Of a DNA stretch of 64,000 nucleotides, positions 43,379-51,612 are shown piece after piece (the first letter of the stretch is position 1; every line of letters starts with the position of its first letter). Position numbers and translations under genes: made by a program. The notes under the pieces are model-generated. The model saw only the letters and a program-made list of their open reading frames with translations, did not search any database and had not been told where the DNA came from. Origin of the DNA: Io17-Chloro-G2 sp034420695 (GTDB lineage: Bacteria; Chloroflexota; Dehalococcoidia; Lucifugimonadales; UBA3495); the NCBI GenBank assembly GCA_034420695.1, contig DAOULB010000006.1, positions 66,655 through 130,654 on the forward strand, given 5' to 3'.

Positions 43379-43882
43379 ATGGGAGAAAAGCTGCAACAGG
43401 GAGACCGCTTCCCCCAGACTACTTTCAAGCTCACCGGCGGGGACTCGCTAACCATCCCCGACAGTCCCCCCAGCCGCTACACGGTGCTCCTGTTTTACCG
43501 GGGCCACTGGTGACCCTACTGCCGGCGGCAGTTGGCCGCCTATGAGGAAGCAAAGCCCGAGCTGGACGAACTGGGCGTGACCGTCATCGCCGCCAGCGCC
43601 GATTCCTTGGACAACGCTAAAGAGGTCGCCGGCGACGGCCTCTCCTTCCCCATGGCCTACGGCGTAACCAGGGACCAAGCCGAAAAGTTCGGCGCCTGGT
43701 GGTCCGATGACCGGGGCGGCTATATCCAGCCTGCCGAGTTCTTGGTTGGCCGGGGTGGAGTGGTCCTGGGTTCCATGTACGCTTCGGGACCTGTGGGCCG
43801 CATGGGCGCCCAGGAAGTAATCCGCCAGATTACCAACCGGGAGCGCCGCCGTCGGGAAGAGGAGGGACAGGCTGCCACCTAG
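43379..43882 (+). CDS. Peroxiredoxin-like selenoprotein (Sec encoded by in-frame TGA)
   Basis: Read through one TGA this is a 167-residue thioredoxin-fold protein of the AhpC/TSA-like family. ATG 43379 (AGGGAGAG upstream) opens MGEKLQQGDRFPQTTFKL, then VLLFYRGHW-U-PYCRRQLAAYEEAKPELDELGVTVIAASADS. The TGA (43511-43513, residue 45) falls exactly at the first Cys of the family's RGxWCPYC motif, giving a UxxC redox pair with Cys48. The protein after the TGA is fully conserved and ends normally at PVGRMGAQEVIRQITNRE. A SECIS-like hairpin follows. It likely reduces peroxides or disulfides. A nonsense pseudogene is the alternative, but the position argues against it. selA, selB and selC are not in the window. 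Confidence 0.85.
43524..43540 (+). promoter_or_regulatory. SECIS-like hairpin
   Basis: GGCGGC (43524-43529) pairs perfectly with GCCGCC (43535-43540) around the loop AGTTG. The loop begins 17 bases after the TGA and has G in its first two positions, as bacterial SECIS elements do. An alternative smaller stem, ACTGCC with GGCAGT, overlaps it. Confidence 0.65.
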
Positions 43883-43905
43883 GAAGGCGGGCGGCTTCGA
43901 TAACC

Positions 43906-44718
43906 ATGACCGAAGACTTTCAGTTGGTTCAAAATATGGAAACGGTCTGGAGGTCCATTGATGGCCTCTGCACCGGCTTGACCGAGGCCCAGTGGAAGAC
44001 CCCCACAGACTGCCCCGGGTGGTCGGTCCAAGACCAGATTTCCCACCTGACGGGGGCCGAAGCTGCCCTGCTGGGCCGGCCCAAGCCGGACCATACCCCC
44101 GCCGATACCAGTTTTGTCCGGAACGAAATCGGCCAAAACAACGAAGTGCTGGTGGATTGGCGTCGCCGGCTTGCTGGAAATCAAGTGCTCGAAGAGTTCC
44201 GGGAGATGACCGCCCGTAGGCTGGAAGTCCTGAAGGCCCTTACTCCTCCGGATTTCGACCAAGACACCGAGACCCCCATCGGTCCGGGGAAAGTGCGTGA
44301 CTATATCGCTATCCGGGTCTACGACGCTTGGGTGCACGAACAGGACATACGGCGGGCCCTGGGAATTCCCGGTCACCTCGATGGGCCGGTGGCCCGTCAC
44401 GGCGTTGGACGCACCTACATGGCCATGCCCTATGTCGTAGGGAGAAAGGCCCGCGCCCCCGACGGCGTCACCGTGTTGTTCCAAGTCACCGGCCCGGCCG
44501 GTTGGAACATGTCGGTGGGCGTGGAAGGAGGACGGGCCAAGGAAATTGACCCGCCTGTTGAACATTCCGTTATTCTGACCATGGATGTTGAGACCTTCAC
44601 CTGTCTGGGCTGTGGGCGGTGGACTGCTGAACAGGCCGTGTCAGCCAACAAGGTCCAAATCAGTGGCGACCGCTCCTTGGGTGAGACCATCATCGCCCAG
44701 ATGAACTTCATGGTCTGA
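43906..44718 (+). CDS. DinB/MDMPI-like (TIGR03083 family) protein
   Basis: A 270-residue protein with an N-terminal four-helix metal-binding domain of the mycothiol-dependent maleylpyruvate isomerase/DinB type: the segment WKTPTDCPGWSVQDQISHLTGAEAALLG gives the first His near residue 48, and VYDAWVHEQDIRRALG gives the H-x-x-x-D/E pair near 144. The C-terminal half resembles the sterol-carrier-like domain often attached. Members use a low-molecular-weight thiol or act as thiol transferases. It lies 23 bases after the selenoprotein gene, so the two are probably co-transcribed, in keeping with thiol redox work. Confidence 0.82.
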   Translation: MTEDFQLVQNMETVWRSIDGLCTGLTEAQWKTPTDCPGWSVQDQISHLTGAEAALLGRPKPDHTPADTSFVRNEIGQNNEVLVDWRRRLAGNQVLEEFREMTARRLEVLKALTPPDFDQDTETPIGPGKVRDYIAIRVYDAWVHEQDIRRALGIPGHLDGPVARHGVGRTYMAMPYVVGRKARAPDGVTVLFQVTGPAGWNMSVGVEGGRAKEIDPPVEHSVILTMDVETFTCLGCGRWTAEQAVSANKVQISGDRSLGETIIAQMNFMV

Positions 44719-44781
44719 ACCCGGCGTAGCCCCGGCGGCTCCTCTCCCCTTCTTTTAGACCCGTAGCGTTAGGAGGATCCC

Positions 44782-46578
44782 ATGACCTTGGAAAGGCCAG
44801 AGTACGTATCCGACCTCATTGTCTGGCTCCTCAACGGCCTGGGAGTAGAGTACGCTCCCCTGAATCCGGGGGCCACCACCCGCGGCATCCACGAGTCCAT
44901 CGTCAACTACGGCGGCAACAAGACCCCGGAAATCATCACCTGCGTTCACGAAGAGCTGGCCGTGGCCATGTGCGAGGGCTACTACCTCGCCACCGGGCGG
45001 CCCCAAGCCACCTTGGTGCACAACATAGTCGGATTGCAGCACGCCAGCAAGGCTATCTATGAGGCCTTCCTCAACCAGATTCCCATGATTATCATCGGCG
45101 GCACCGGGCCTCTGGATGCCTCCCACCGCCGGCCTTGGATCGACTGGATTCACACCGCCCAAGTCCAAGCCCAAATCGTCAGGGACTACGTGAAGTGGGA
45201 CGACCAGCCCCTGGGCCCCGAAAGCGTTGCCGAGTCGGTCCTTCGCGCCTACCAGGTAGCCATGACCGAGCCCAGGGGGCCGGTGTACCTGTGTTTCGAT
45301 GTTGAATTACAGGAGAGCCGGTTGCCCGATGACTTTCGGCTTCCCGACCTGCGCCGCTTCGCTCCTCCCGCCGAGGCTTGGGGCAACGAAGAGGCGATTG
45401 CCGAGGCGGCCGGCTTGCTCTTGGACGCCGAATGGCCTGTCCTGATGGCCGAGGGCTTGGGCCGTTCCCCCGGCGGCTCCGAGGCCCTTGCTGCCTTGGC
45501 CGACCTGGCCGCCTGTCCGGTTATCGAGGTGGGCACGGCCTATAACCTGCCCAACAGCCATCCCATGAACGTCACCGGCGCCAACGCCGAAGTATTGAAG
45601 GACGCTGACCTGGTAGTCTCGGTTGACGTCCCTCATCTGGAGCAGTTGCTGACCAGGGCCGCCACCGAGGCCCCCGGCGGTCCTTCCGGCCTGCCCCGCG
45701 CCGGCTCCGGCCACACCAGGCGGTTCGAAAGCCTGCTGCAAGAGGGGGCCAAGCTGGTCCGCATCGGCATGGAGGACTACGGGGCCAAGGCTTGGACCAC
45801 CAGCTACGGCCGCCTTCTTCCCGCCGATGTCTCCGTCTTGGGAAAGGGCCGCCAAGTGCTGTCCAGCCTGGTCGATAAGTGCCGCCAGGGTATGACTGCC
45901 GCCGCCGAAGATCGTGCGGCATCCCGGCGTCCCCGTGTCCAAGAGATTCACGAGGGCATCTACCAGCGTGCCCTTCAGGAACTGAAAGAACGCTGGTGGG
46001 ATCAGAAACCCACCGCCACCGCCCGGCTGTCCGCCGAAGTCTGGGACGCCGTCAAGAATGAGGACTGGGTGCTGGTCCACGGCTCCCTCAGCGGCTGGGA
46101 GCGGCGTCTATGGGACGTCAGTGATCCGGACCGCTGGGTTGCTGGGGGCGGCGGCACGGGAACCGGCATGGGGGTCGCCATGGGCGCTGCCCTCGCCTTC
46201 CGGGGTTCCGGCAAGCTCTGCGTCAGCTTCCAGCAGGACGGCGACCTGCTCTACACCGGTGGCTCCATGTGGACCGCTGCCCACCACGACATACCTATGC
46301 TCGTGGTCATGTTCAACAACCAGTCCTACTATCAGGACATTGGCCACCAGAGCGCCGTCTCCCGGATGCGGGAGCGCTCCTTGGAAACCGTCGGCATCGG
46401 CGTCGACCTGAAGGGCCCCGTCACCGACTTCGCCAATCTGGCCCGCAGCTTCAGCCTCTACGGCGACGGCCCCATCCTGGAGCCCGGAGACATAGCCCCG
46501 GCCCTCAAGCGGGGCATCGACGTGGTAAAAAACGAAGGCCGTTTGGCCCTCATCGACACCATAACCCAACCCCGCTAA
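44782..46578 (+). CDS. ThDP-dependent enzyme, acetolactate synthase-like
   Basis: A 598-residue thiamine-diphosphate enzyme of the acetolactate synthase/benzoylformate decarboxylase class. The catalytic Glu is in CVHEELAVAMCEGYYLATGRPQATLVH, the central domain spans about 200-360, and the C-terminal ThDP site reads QQDGDLLYTGGSMWTAAHHDIPMLVVMFNNQSYYQD (GDG...NN). AGGAGGATCCC precedes ATG 44782. No small regulatory subunit follows, so anabolic acetolactate synthesis is less likely than decarboxylation or carboligation of another 2-oxoacid. It is convergent with the MFS gene. Confidence 0.85.
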   Translation: MTLERPEYVSDLIVWLLNGLGVEYAPLNPGATTRGIHESIVNYGGNKTPEIITCVHEELAVAMCEGYYLATGRPQATLVHNIVGLQHASKAIYEAFLNQIPMIIIGGTGPLDASHRRPWIDWIHTAQVQAQIVRDYVKWDDQPLGPESVAESVLRAYQVAMTEPRGPVYLCFDVELQESRLPDDFRLPDLRRFAPPAEAWGNEEAIAEAAGLLLDAEWPVLMAEGLGRSPGGSEALAALADLAACPVIEVGTAYNLPNSHPMNVTGANAEVLKDADLVVSVDVPHLEQLLTRAATEAPGGPSGLPRAGSGHTRRFESLLQEGAKLVRIGMEDYGAKAWTTSYGRLLPADVSVLGKGRQVLSSLVDKCRQGMTAAAEDRAASRRPRVQEIHEGIYQRALQELKERWWDQKPTATARLSAEVWDAVKNEDWVLVHGSLSGWERRLWDVSDPDRWVAGGGGTGTGMGVAMGAALAFRGSGKLCVSFQQDGDLLYTGGSMWTAAHHDIPMLVVMFNNQSYYQDIGHQSAVSRMRERSLETVGIGVDLKGPVTDFANLARSFSLYGDGPILEPGDIAPALKRGIDVVKNEGRLALIDTITQPR

Positions 46579-46639
46579 CCCGCCTGGCTGCCGGTCAATG
46601 GAGCCCGGATACCAACTACTGGCAGCCGGTTAAGAGGCC

Positions 46640-47911
46640 CTAGTCCCCAGCAGCCTGCTCCGGCTCTCTTTCCTCTTCCTGCTGCCCGCTGCTTCGCAAT
46701 AGAAAACCCGCAGCAGTGAGCGACAGGGATGTGAAGCTGATTATCACCAAGGTCTGGCGCACGTCCCCCAGTGCCTCCTGCAGGAACCCGGCCGCCAGCG
46801 GTCCCAGCGCCCCGCCGCAGGAAGTCATCATCATGGTGAAGGCCACGCTCACCGCCAGTTCCCTCGGCCGGATGCCCGGCAGGTGGAAGGGGACGGTGAA
46901 CAGCAGCGGCCAGAAACCCCATGCGACTCCGTTCAGTATGGTAAGGACCATCAGCGCCGGAATGTTCCCGGTAACCGTCATCGCCACGTAGGTCACCGCC
47001 ATCAACACTCCCAGCACTCTGAGGAACCCCTTGGTGTTCCCTCCCTTCATCACCAGCACGCCGAACCACAGGCCCACTCCTCCGCCGACTAAGACCCCCA
47101 CCGCCAGTATGGCCCCCGACCAAGTAAGCGCCACGCCGTAGGTGTGCAGCATCAATGAGGGGTAGAAGCTCAGGAATGCCGACCAAGCGAAGTTCGCCCC
47201 CAGGAACCCCAAGCCCACAATCCACAGGTCCCGGTAACCCAATGCGCCCCGCACCACTCCAAAGTCCCTGATTAGTTCCCGGGGACGCTGCTCCGTCGTC
47301 CGCCTTTCCCTTCCCAGCAGTATCCAGAGGACCAGCAGCACCGTGAAGAGCCCGGCGAATGTGTTCAAGGTGGCCCGCCAGTTGTCTCCGAAGGCTGCCA
47401 GGATGAAGGGAGCCCCCAGCAGCCCGCCTCCCACCACCAGCCCGAACAGCACGTTGGACAGGCTGTTGACCATGACGAACTCGCGGGACGAAAACCACAT
47501 TTGGGTGAGAGCCACCCGGGCCGGCTGCCGGGCGATGATGGTGATCCCGAATGCCAGCCGCCCCGCCAACAGCACCGCAAATGCCGGCGCCCAGCCCTGC
47601 AGGAACAGGGCTCCGGTGGACAGGGCCAGGGTCACGATCGTCAATGCCCGGGGCCCGAAGCGGGAAGTCCACCAGCTCATCGGTATGGCCAGGCTGATGT
47701 TGCCCCAGAACGCCGCCGACCCCAAAAGCCCCTGCTTCGATGGAGAGAGCCCCAGTTCCTCGCTGATAGAGGGTAGGAGGATACCCAGCGTCGACAACAC
47801 CATGAACCCGGAGACGCTGATGACCATCCACAGCCCTATAACCAGCCACCGGTAGTTGGAAGCCGCAATGTCGTCCTCGGTAGCTGTTGGTGTTCTGGTG
47901 TCCTCAGCCAT
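46640..47911 (-). CDS. Major facilitator superfamily transporter
   Basis: A 423-residue transporter with about 12 membrane segments, from YRWLVIGLWMVISVSGFMVLSTLGILLPSI to VIISFTSLSLTAAGFLLRS. The loop 2-3 motif MSWWTSRFGPRALTI and the central hydrophilic loop (RERRTTEQRPRELIRDFG) are typical. Conserved pieces such as GLLGSAAFWGNISLAIPMSW recall the NarK/oxalate-formate antiporter branch. Substrate unknown. It faces the ThDP enzyme gene, leaving only 61 bases between the stops. Confidence 0.88.
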   Translation of the reverse strand: MAEDTRTPTATEDDIAASNYRWLVIGLWMVISVSGFMVLSTLGILLPSISEELGLSPSKQGLLGSAAFWGNISLAIPMSWWTSRFGPRALTIVTLALSTGALFLQGWAPAFAVLLAGRLAFGITIIARQPARVALTQMWFSSREFVMVNSLSNVLFGLVVGGGLLGAPFILAAFGDNWRATLNTFAGLFTVLLVLWILLGRERRTTEQRPRELIRDFGVVRGALGYRDLWIVGLGFLGANFAWSAFLSFYPSLMLHTYGVALTWSGAILAVGVLVGGGVGLWFGVLVMKGGNTKGFLRVLGVLMAVTYVAMTVTGNIPALMVLTILNGVAWGFWPLLFTVPFHLPGIRPRELAVSVAFTMMMTSCGGALGPLAAGFLQEALGDVRQTLVIISFTSLSLTAAGFLLRSSGQQEEEREPEQAAGD

Positions 47912-48169
47912 AATCCGGGGTCAGTCACCCTCCCGTTCCCTTCCCGGCTGTAACCTCCGCCGGATGAATCCCGGCAGACCCGTGAAGAACCCGTGAAGAA
48001 CTTGGTAAGAACCCGGGAGGGGACCGCATGCTCGAGTCCGGGCCAGTGGCAGTGTATTGGTCGGCCAACTCTGGGTCAACCACACTTCCTTGACACCCCC
48101 GAACCGGCATCCTTAACATGGAATAGGTCTTATTTCTCTGCGGCAACCATGATACGCCGCTCTCTTTGC

Positions 48170-48246
48170 GTCCCAGTAGCTCAGATGGACAGAGCGGCTG
48201 CCTTCTAAGCAGCGGGTCGCGGGTTCGAATCCTGCCTGGGACGCCA
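48170..48246 (+). tRNA. tRNA-Arg(TCT)
   Basis: Full cloverleaf: acceptor GTCCCAG with CTGGGAC, D arm GCTC...GAGC, anticodon arm GCTGC-CTTCTAA-GCAGC with anticodon TCT at 48204-48206, T arm GCGGG-TTCGAAT-CCTGC, discriminator G and encoded CCA. A tyrosine recombinase gene begins 190 bases downstream, the usual arrangement at an integration site. Confidence 0.96.
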
Positions 48247-48436
48247 AAACAGCTACGAAATAGCCCGGATTCACGGCTGCAGCGGGTGGGTCCGGGGTGC
48301 AGAGAGTCGCCGGAAAAGGCGGCTTTTTCGTTGGAATAAGGCATATCCAACCCGCTGCCTGCCCACAGTACGAGTCCAGCCCCAGTCCCCCTGCTTGCCT
48401 GGCAGACACTTATCCTGATAGAGGCAAGTACGTATC

Positions 48437-49519
48437 ATGGCTGGCATGAAGAAACCGCGGAGCCGGAACGCAAACAGGAAGAACCTGGAACTGGCCAAGC
48501 TGGCCGAGCGCTTCGAGATACACAACCGCTCGGACGGGAAGTCCCCCAAGACGGTTCAGTGGTACAACCAGACGCTGGAGGTTCTGACGGAGTGGTTGGT
48601 GTGCGAAGGTAGGTCTACCCATCTGGATGAACTGGGCGAGGACGAAATAAGACTCTTCATCCTTCACCTGCAGCAGAGGCCGGGGCTGTGGGGCACTGCC
48701 TCCAGCCATACCGTAAACGGCCGGGTCAGGGCGCTCCGGGCGTTCTTCAACTGGCTGTACCGGCAGGGATACACGGAGACTCACCGCTTAGAAGAAGTGA
48801 AGCCGCCCAAGGTGCGCCAGAAGGAGATCGAGGTTCTCACGGACCAGGAGATAGAGTCGATCTTCGCCTCCGTGAACCCCAACACCGCCATGGGTGCAAG
48901 GAATGCTGCCTTGTACTCCTTGATGCTTGATACCGGGCTTAGGGTCTCGGAGGTGGTGAACCTGAAACACAAGGACGTTCACTTGGACAGTCGATACGTA
49001 AAGGTGCTGGGAAAGGGGGACAAGGAACGTATCGTTGCCTTCGGCGCCACTTGCCAGAAGGCCCTGAACAGCTACGCCCAACGCTACCGCTTTGAAGACG
49101 AAGAGCAGGAGCAGGACGCCTTCTTTTTGTCCATAGACGGCTACGGGCTGACACCGGACGGTCTGAGGTCGCTTGTTGAGAGGCTCTCCAAGGCCGCAGG
49201 GATCCCCAGGCTGCACCCACACCTGATGCGGCACACCTATGCAACCCGGTTCCTCCTTAACGGCGGCGACGTGTTCCTGCTGCAGCAGAACCTGGGACAC
49301 ACCACACTTACCATGGTGCAAACGTATGTTCACATAGCCAACCGGACGGCGGCCCAAGTCAGCCAGGGATTCTCACCCCTGGACCGGATAGAAATACGGA
49401 AACCCAGGGGCAACCGGCATAGCTTCCAAGGCGAGAGTTGGAAAGGGAGGATCTACCCCAACGCGGGCCGGACGGCTTATAAAGGAGCCGGGCACAAGAA
49501 TCCAGCCCGCAAGGGGTAA
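48437..49519 (+). CDS. Tyrosine recombinase/integrase (XerC/D-like)
   Basis: 360 residues. The N-terminal SAM-like domain (about 30-115) is followed by the catalytic domain with TGLRVSE (Arg169), LGKGDKERIV, HPHLMRHTYAT (His262, Arg265), LGHTT (His288) and VQTYVH (Tyr297), so the full R-K-H-R-H-Y set is present. The C-terminal 50 residues are a basic tail (RIEIRKPRGNRHSF...), longer than in XerC/XerD. Next to tRNA-Arg and followed by an XRE regulator, it is more likely the integrase of a mobile element than the housekeeping Xer protein. No repeat of the tRNA 3' end was found downstream. Confidence 0.9.
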   Translation: MAGMKKPRSRNANRKNLELAKLAERFEIHNRSDGKSPKTVQWYNQTLEVLTEWLVCEGRSTHLDELGEDEIRLFILHLQQRPGLWGTASSHTVNGRVRALRAFFNWLYRQGYTETHRLEEVKPPKVRQKEIEVLTDQEIESIFASVNPNTAMGARNAALYSLMLDTGLRVSEVVNLKHKDVHLDSRYVKVLGKGDKERIVAFGATCQKALNSYAQRYRFEDEEQEQDAFFLSIDGYGLTPDGLRSLVERLSKAAGIPRLHPHLMRHTYATRFLLNGGDVFLLQQNLGHTTLTMVQTYVHIANRTAAQVSQGFSPLDRIEIRKPRGNRHSFQGESWKGRIYPNAGRTAYKGAGHKNPARKG

Positions 49520-49535
49520 ATCAATCCTCACTTCC

Positions 49536-49823
49536 TCAATTCGAGGGGACTGATTCGCCCCGGCCCAACAATGGTGCATGACTGGCTGACAGGAGAAGCT
49601 CGTTCACGTCGTCCAGGGTAACGGACGAGGAATCGGCCACCAAGGCCAGCCCCAATTTAATCACCGTATCCCTTGTAGGGTTCCGTCGTTCACCCCCTTC
49701 CAATCGTAAGATATAGGCCTCGTTGATGCCGCTGAATTGCGCCAACCTGTATCTGCTCTTTTCGGAGTACTGCCTGAGCCTCTTCAAGTTGACGGAGAAA
49801 TGGGCTGAATTGCTGATTGTCAT
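49536..49823 (-). CDS. XRE-family helix-turn-helix regulator
   Basis: A 95-residue protein with one Cro/C1-type helix-turn-helix: VNLKRLRQYSEKSRYRLAQFSGINEAYILRLEGGERRNPTRDTVIKLGLAL (about 11-62). It lies tail to tail with the recombinase gene, like repressors of integrative elements. AAGGAG is upstream of ATG 49823. Confidence 0.82.
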   Translation of the reverse strand: MTISNSAHFSVNLKRLRQYSEKSRYRLAQFSGINEAYILRLEGGERRNPTRDTVIKLGLALVADSSSVTLDDVNELLLSASHAPLLGRGESVPSN

Positions 49824-50140
49824 TGGGAATGAGCTCCTTTGAACGGCGACTCATTTCGCCACTGCTATGGCTTTCGTGGTCGGATCCGGGCTCATGCCTT
49901 AGCGGATTATCTATATCGGCCTCTGAGGCGGCATGCTGCTGCCGATGAGGCACGTGGTTGACCAATCTGTTTGTGGAGGTGCTGCCTTTTTCTGTGGCCC
50001 CTTCAGGCCGTGACTGAAACCCTACAAGGAACCTGTTGTTGATCCGTATTGTTATTGGCCGATTCAACTTTCGCGCCTCCAGGGCCATGGTATGGTTTGA
50101 GTTCTTCTTTTGGGAAAATGCCGTTTTCAGGGTAGGCGAA
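49824..50140. other. Gap between XRE and AlpA-like genes
   Basis: 317 bases. A minus-strand open frame covers part of it (49690-50088) but overlaps the XRE gene, lacks a ribosome site and has no recognisable motif. I see nothing else. Confidence 0.3.
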
Positions 50141-50296
50141 TCAAAAAGGTTTACTTGTTGCTCCGACCCCGGAACCGACCAGCAAGGGCCGTGGAAACAG
50201 CCTCTGCCCGATCAAATTATACATAGTGGTCTTGGAGAAACCGCATGCCTGCAGCACCTCTTGTCGCCTCATGAGTCTCACATCATCCAATTCCAT
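50141..50296 (-). CDS. Short AlpA/excisionase-like helix-turn-helix protein
   Basis: A 51-residue protein reading MELDDVRLMRRQEVLQACGFSKTTMYNLIGQRLFPRPLLVG and then ten further residues. RLMRRQEVLQACGFSKTTMYNLIGQRLFPRP matches the MerR-like fold of AlpA/Xis regulators (typical RLLRRKEVL..TGLSRSTIYRLI..G.FPRPV). GGAGAAGG is just before ATG 50296. It is shorter than most family members, which continue into a wing and second helix, so the gene may be truncated. Proteins of this kind control excision of integrated elements. Confidence 0.65.
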   Translation of the reverse strand: MELDDVRLMRRQEVLQACGFSKTTMYNLIGQRLFPRPLLVGSGVGATSKPF

Positions 50297-51612
50297 GGGC
50301 CTTCTCCTCTCGTGTGGGTAGTCCTTGCGGTACTGTCCGGCGCCGGTCCTTCAGCCGCCGTCTGCTCATGGGCGATGGCGAACGATTGCTCACGGTAGCC
50401 CATAAGGAAGAATGGGAAACGGGCCAAACAACAGCGTTCTTGAGAGTGCGACAGTTCCGGCCCGGGCTCGGCAATGCCGCCGAACTGCATACGCTTGAAG
50501 GCCAGGACGGCAGGGCCACAGCGTCTGGATGGAACCCATGGTCCTGAAGGGAGCAGGCCCCGGGGGGTCCGGGTGTAGAGAAGTCTCCCCAAGGATTCCT
50601 GCCGGTGCCATTAATGCCAGCGACCGGGAAATGTTCTCCGCGTGGCGGCCTGGGATATCCCTTCCAGACCAACCAAGTCTCCGCAGCCGGCAGCGACCAG
50701 CCGGTGACCATGCTGGTGACCATTGCCTTTCCCAGGGCCTCATGCCATCTGTCCTTGCCGCAGCAGAAATTCGACATGTCTTATCTTCTACCCACTGGTA
50801 TAGGGCAAGTCAACAGCCTGTTTTCTCGAAGATCCGGCAGGGAAATCGGCCCAAATTAATCATTGTTCATAAATATATGTCGCGTGACACCGCGCACGAA
50901 CATTTTTGGAGGGTCAGGAATATAGATAATAAAAAAATACAATAGATAGCGTCACCCTTTGAGGGGTTTGAGTGTGATTGAGCACGAGAAACAGTGCAAG
51001 AGCCAAGGTCCAAGTGGCCTGAATGGGCGTTACTGTTTACTTGTGGGTTATTTTGGCGCTATTATAGGCCTCCGGTGGCGTCAGGGGCCGTCACCTGGGC
51101 ATCGAGGGCGATGGGTTGGCGGACCAATCGGCCCACCAAATGGACACTAGTGCTTGCCCTTCCTTTTCTCCCGTTTGCCACGCCGATGTTGGCGGTCAAT
51201 AGGCGGATGAATGAGGAGTTCACCCTCGCATCATCGTCGACCTGTTCCCAAGCAAGCGCCCGCTCACTCGGTGTCTGGGCGGCGCCTAACATCACGACGT
51301 TTTGCGCGGTTGACCCAGGCTAGGCGCATGATGAGGGGAAGGAGGAATGCGACAATGGAGTCCTATTTGGGAGTACTGCTCAGACTCTCTTCGAGAGGGC
51401 CCTGTCCGATTCGGCTGAATGGATGGAGGGCAACAGGGTCAATGGCGGCGGCTGACGGGTCCATCCTGGTTCATGAGCCGGAATGCCGGACTGATAAACC
51501 ATTCCAGCCAAGGCATAGAAAATCCTAGGGCGGTCACCATCACTCGCATGATCCCTGTTTGGCCTCCCTCCGCCGTTCATGGGAAGTCCTAGCCGTCAAA
51601 CCAGGTGCAAGC
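50297..51612. other. Accessory stretch without recognised genes
   Basis: 1.3 kb. Several open frames exist, none recognisable. The best supported is a 57-aa frame, ATG 51355 to stop 51528 on the plus strand (MESYLGVLLRLSSRGP...), with AAGGAGG nine bases upstream but no motif. Around 50865-50950 the DNA is AT-rich (AATATAGATAATAAAAAAAT) unlike the rest of the window. Confidence 0.35.

Noticed and set aside
43532..43882. A shorter gene starting after the TGA, as an ordinary truncated thiol protein
   Set aside because: It would lack the N-terminal strand and one redox residue of the fold; the upstream frame has a proper start, ribosome site and family sequence up to the TGA.
49690..50088. Minus-strand 132-aa open frame in the accessory region
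   Set aside because: No ribosome site, no recognisable motif and overlap with the better-supported XRE gene; possibly a displaced part of the AlpA-like gene but not shown.
50283..50777. 164-aa minus-strand open frame
   Set aside because: Low-complexity Pro/Arg/Ser composition, overlaps the AlpA-like gene and has no family resemblance.
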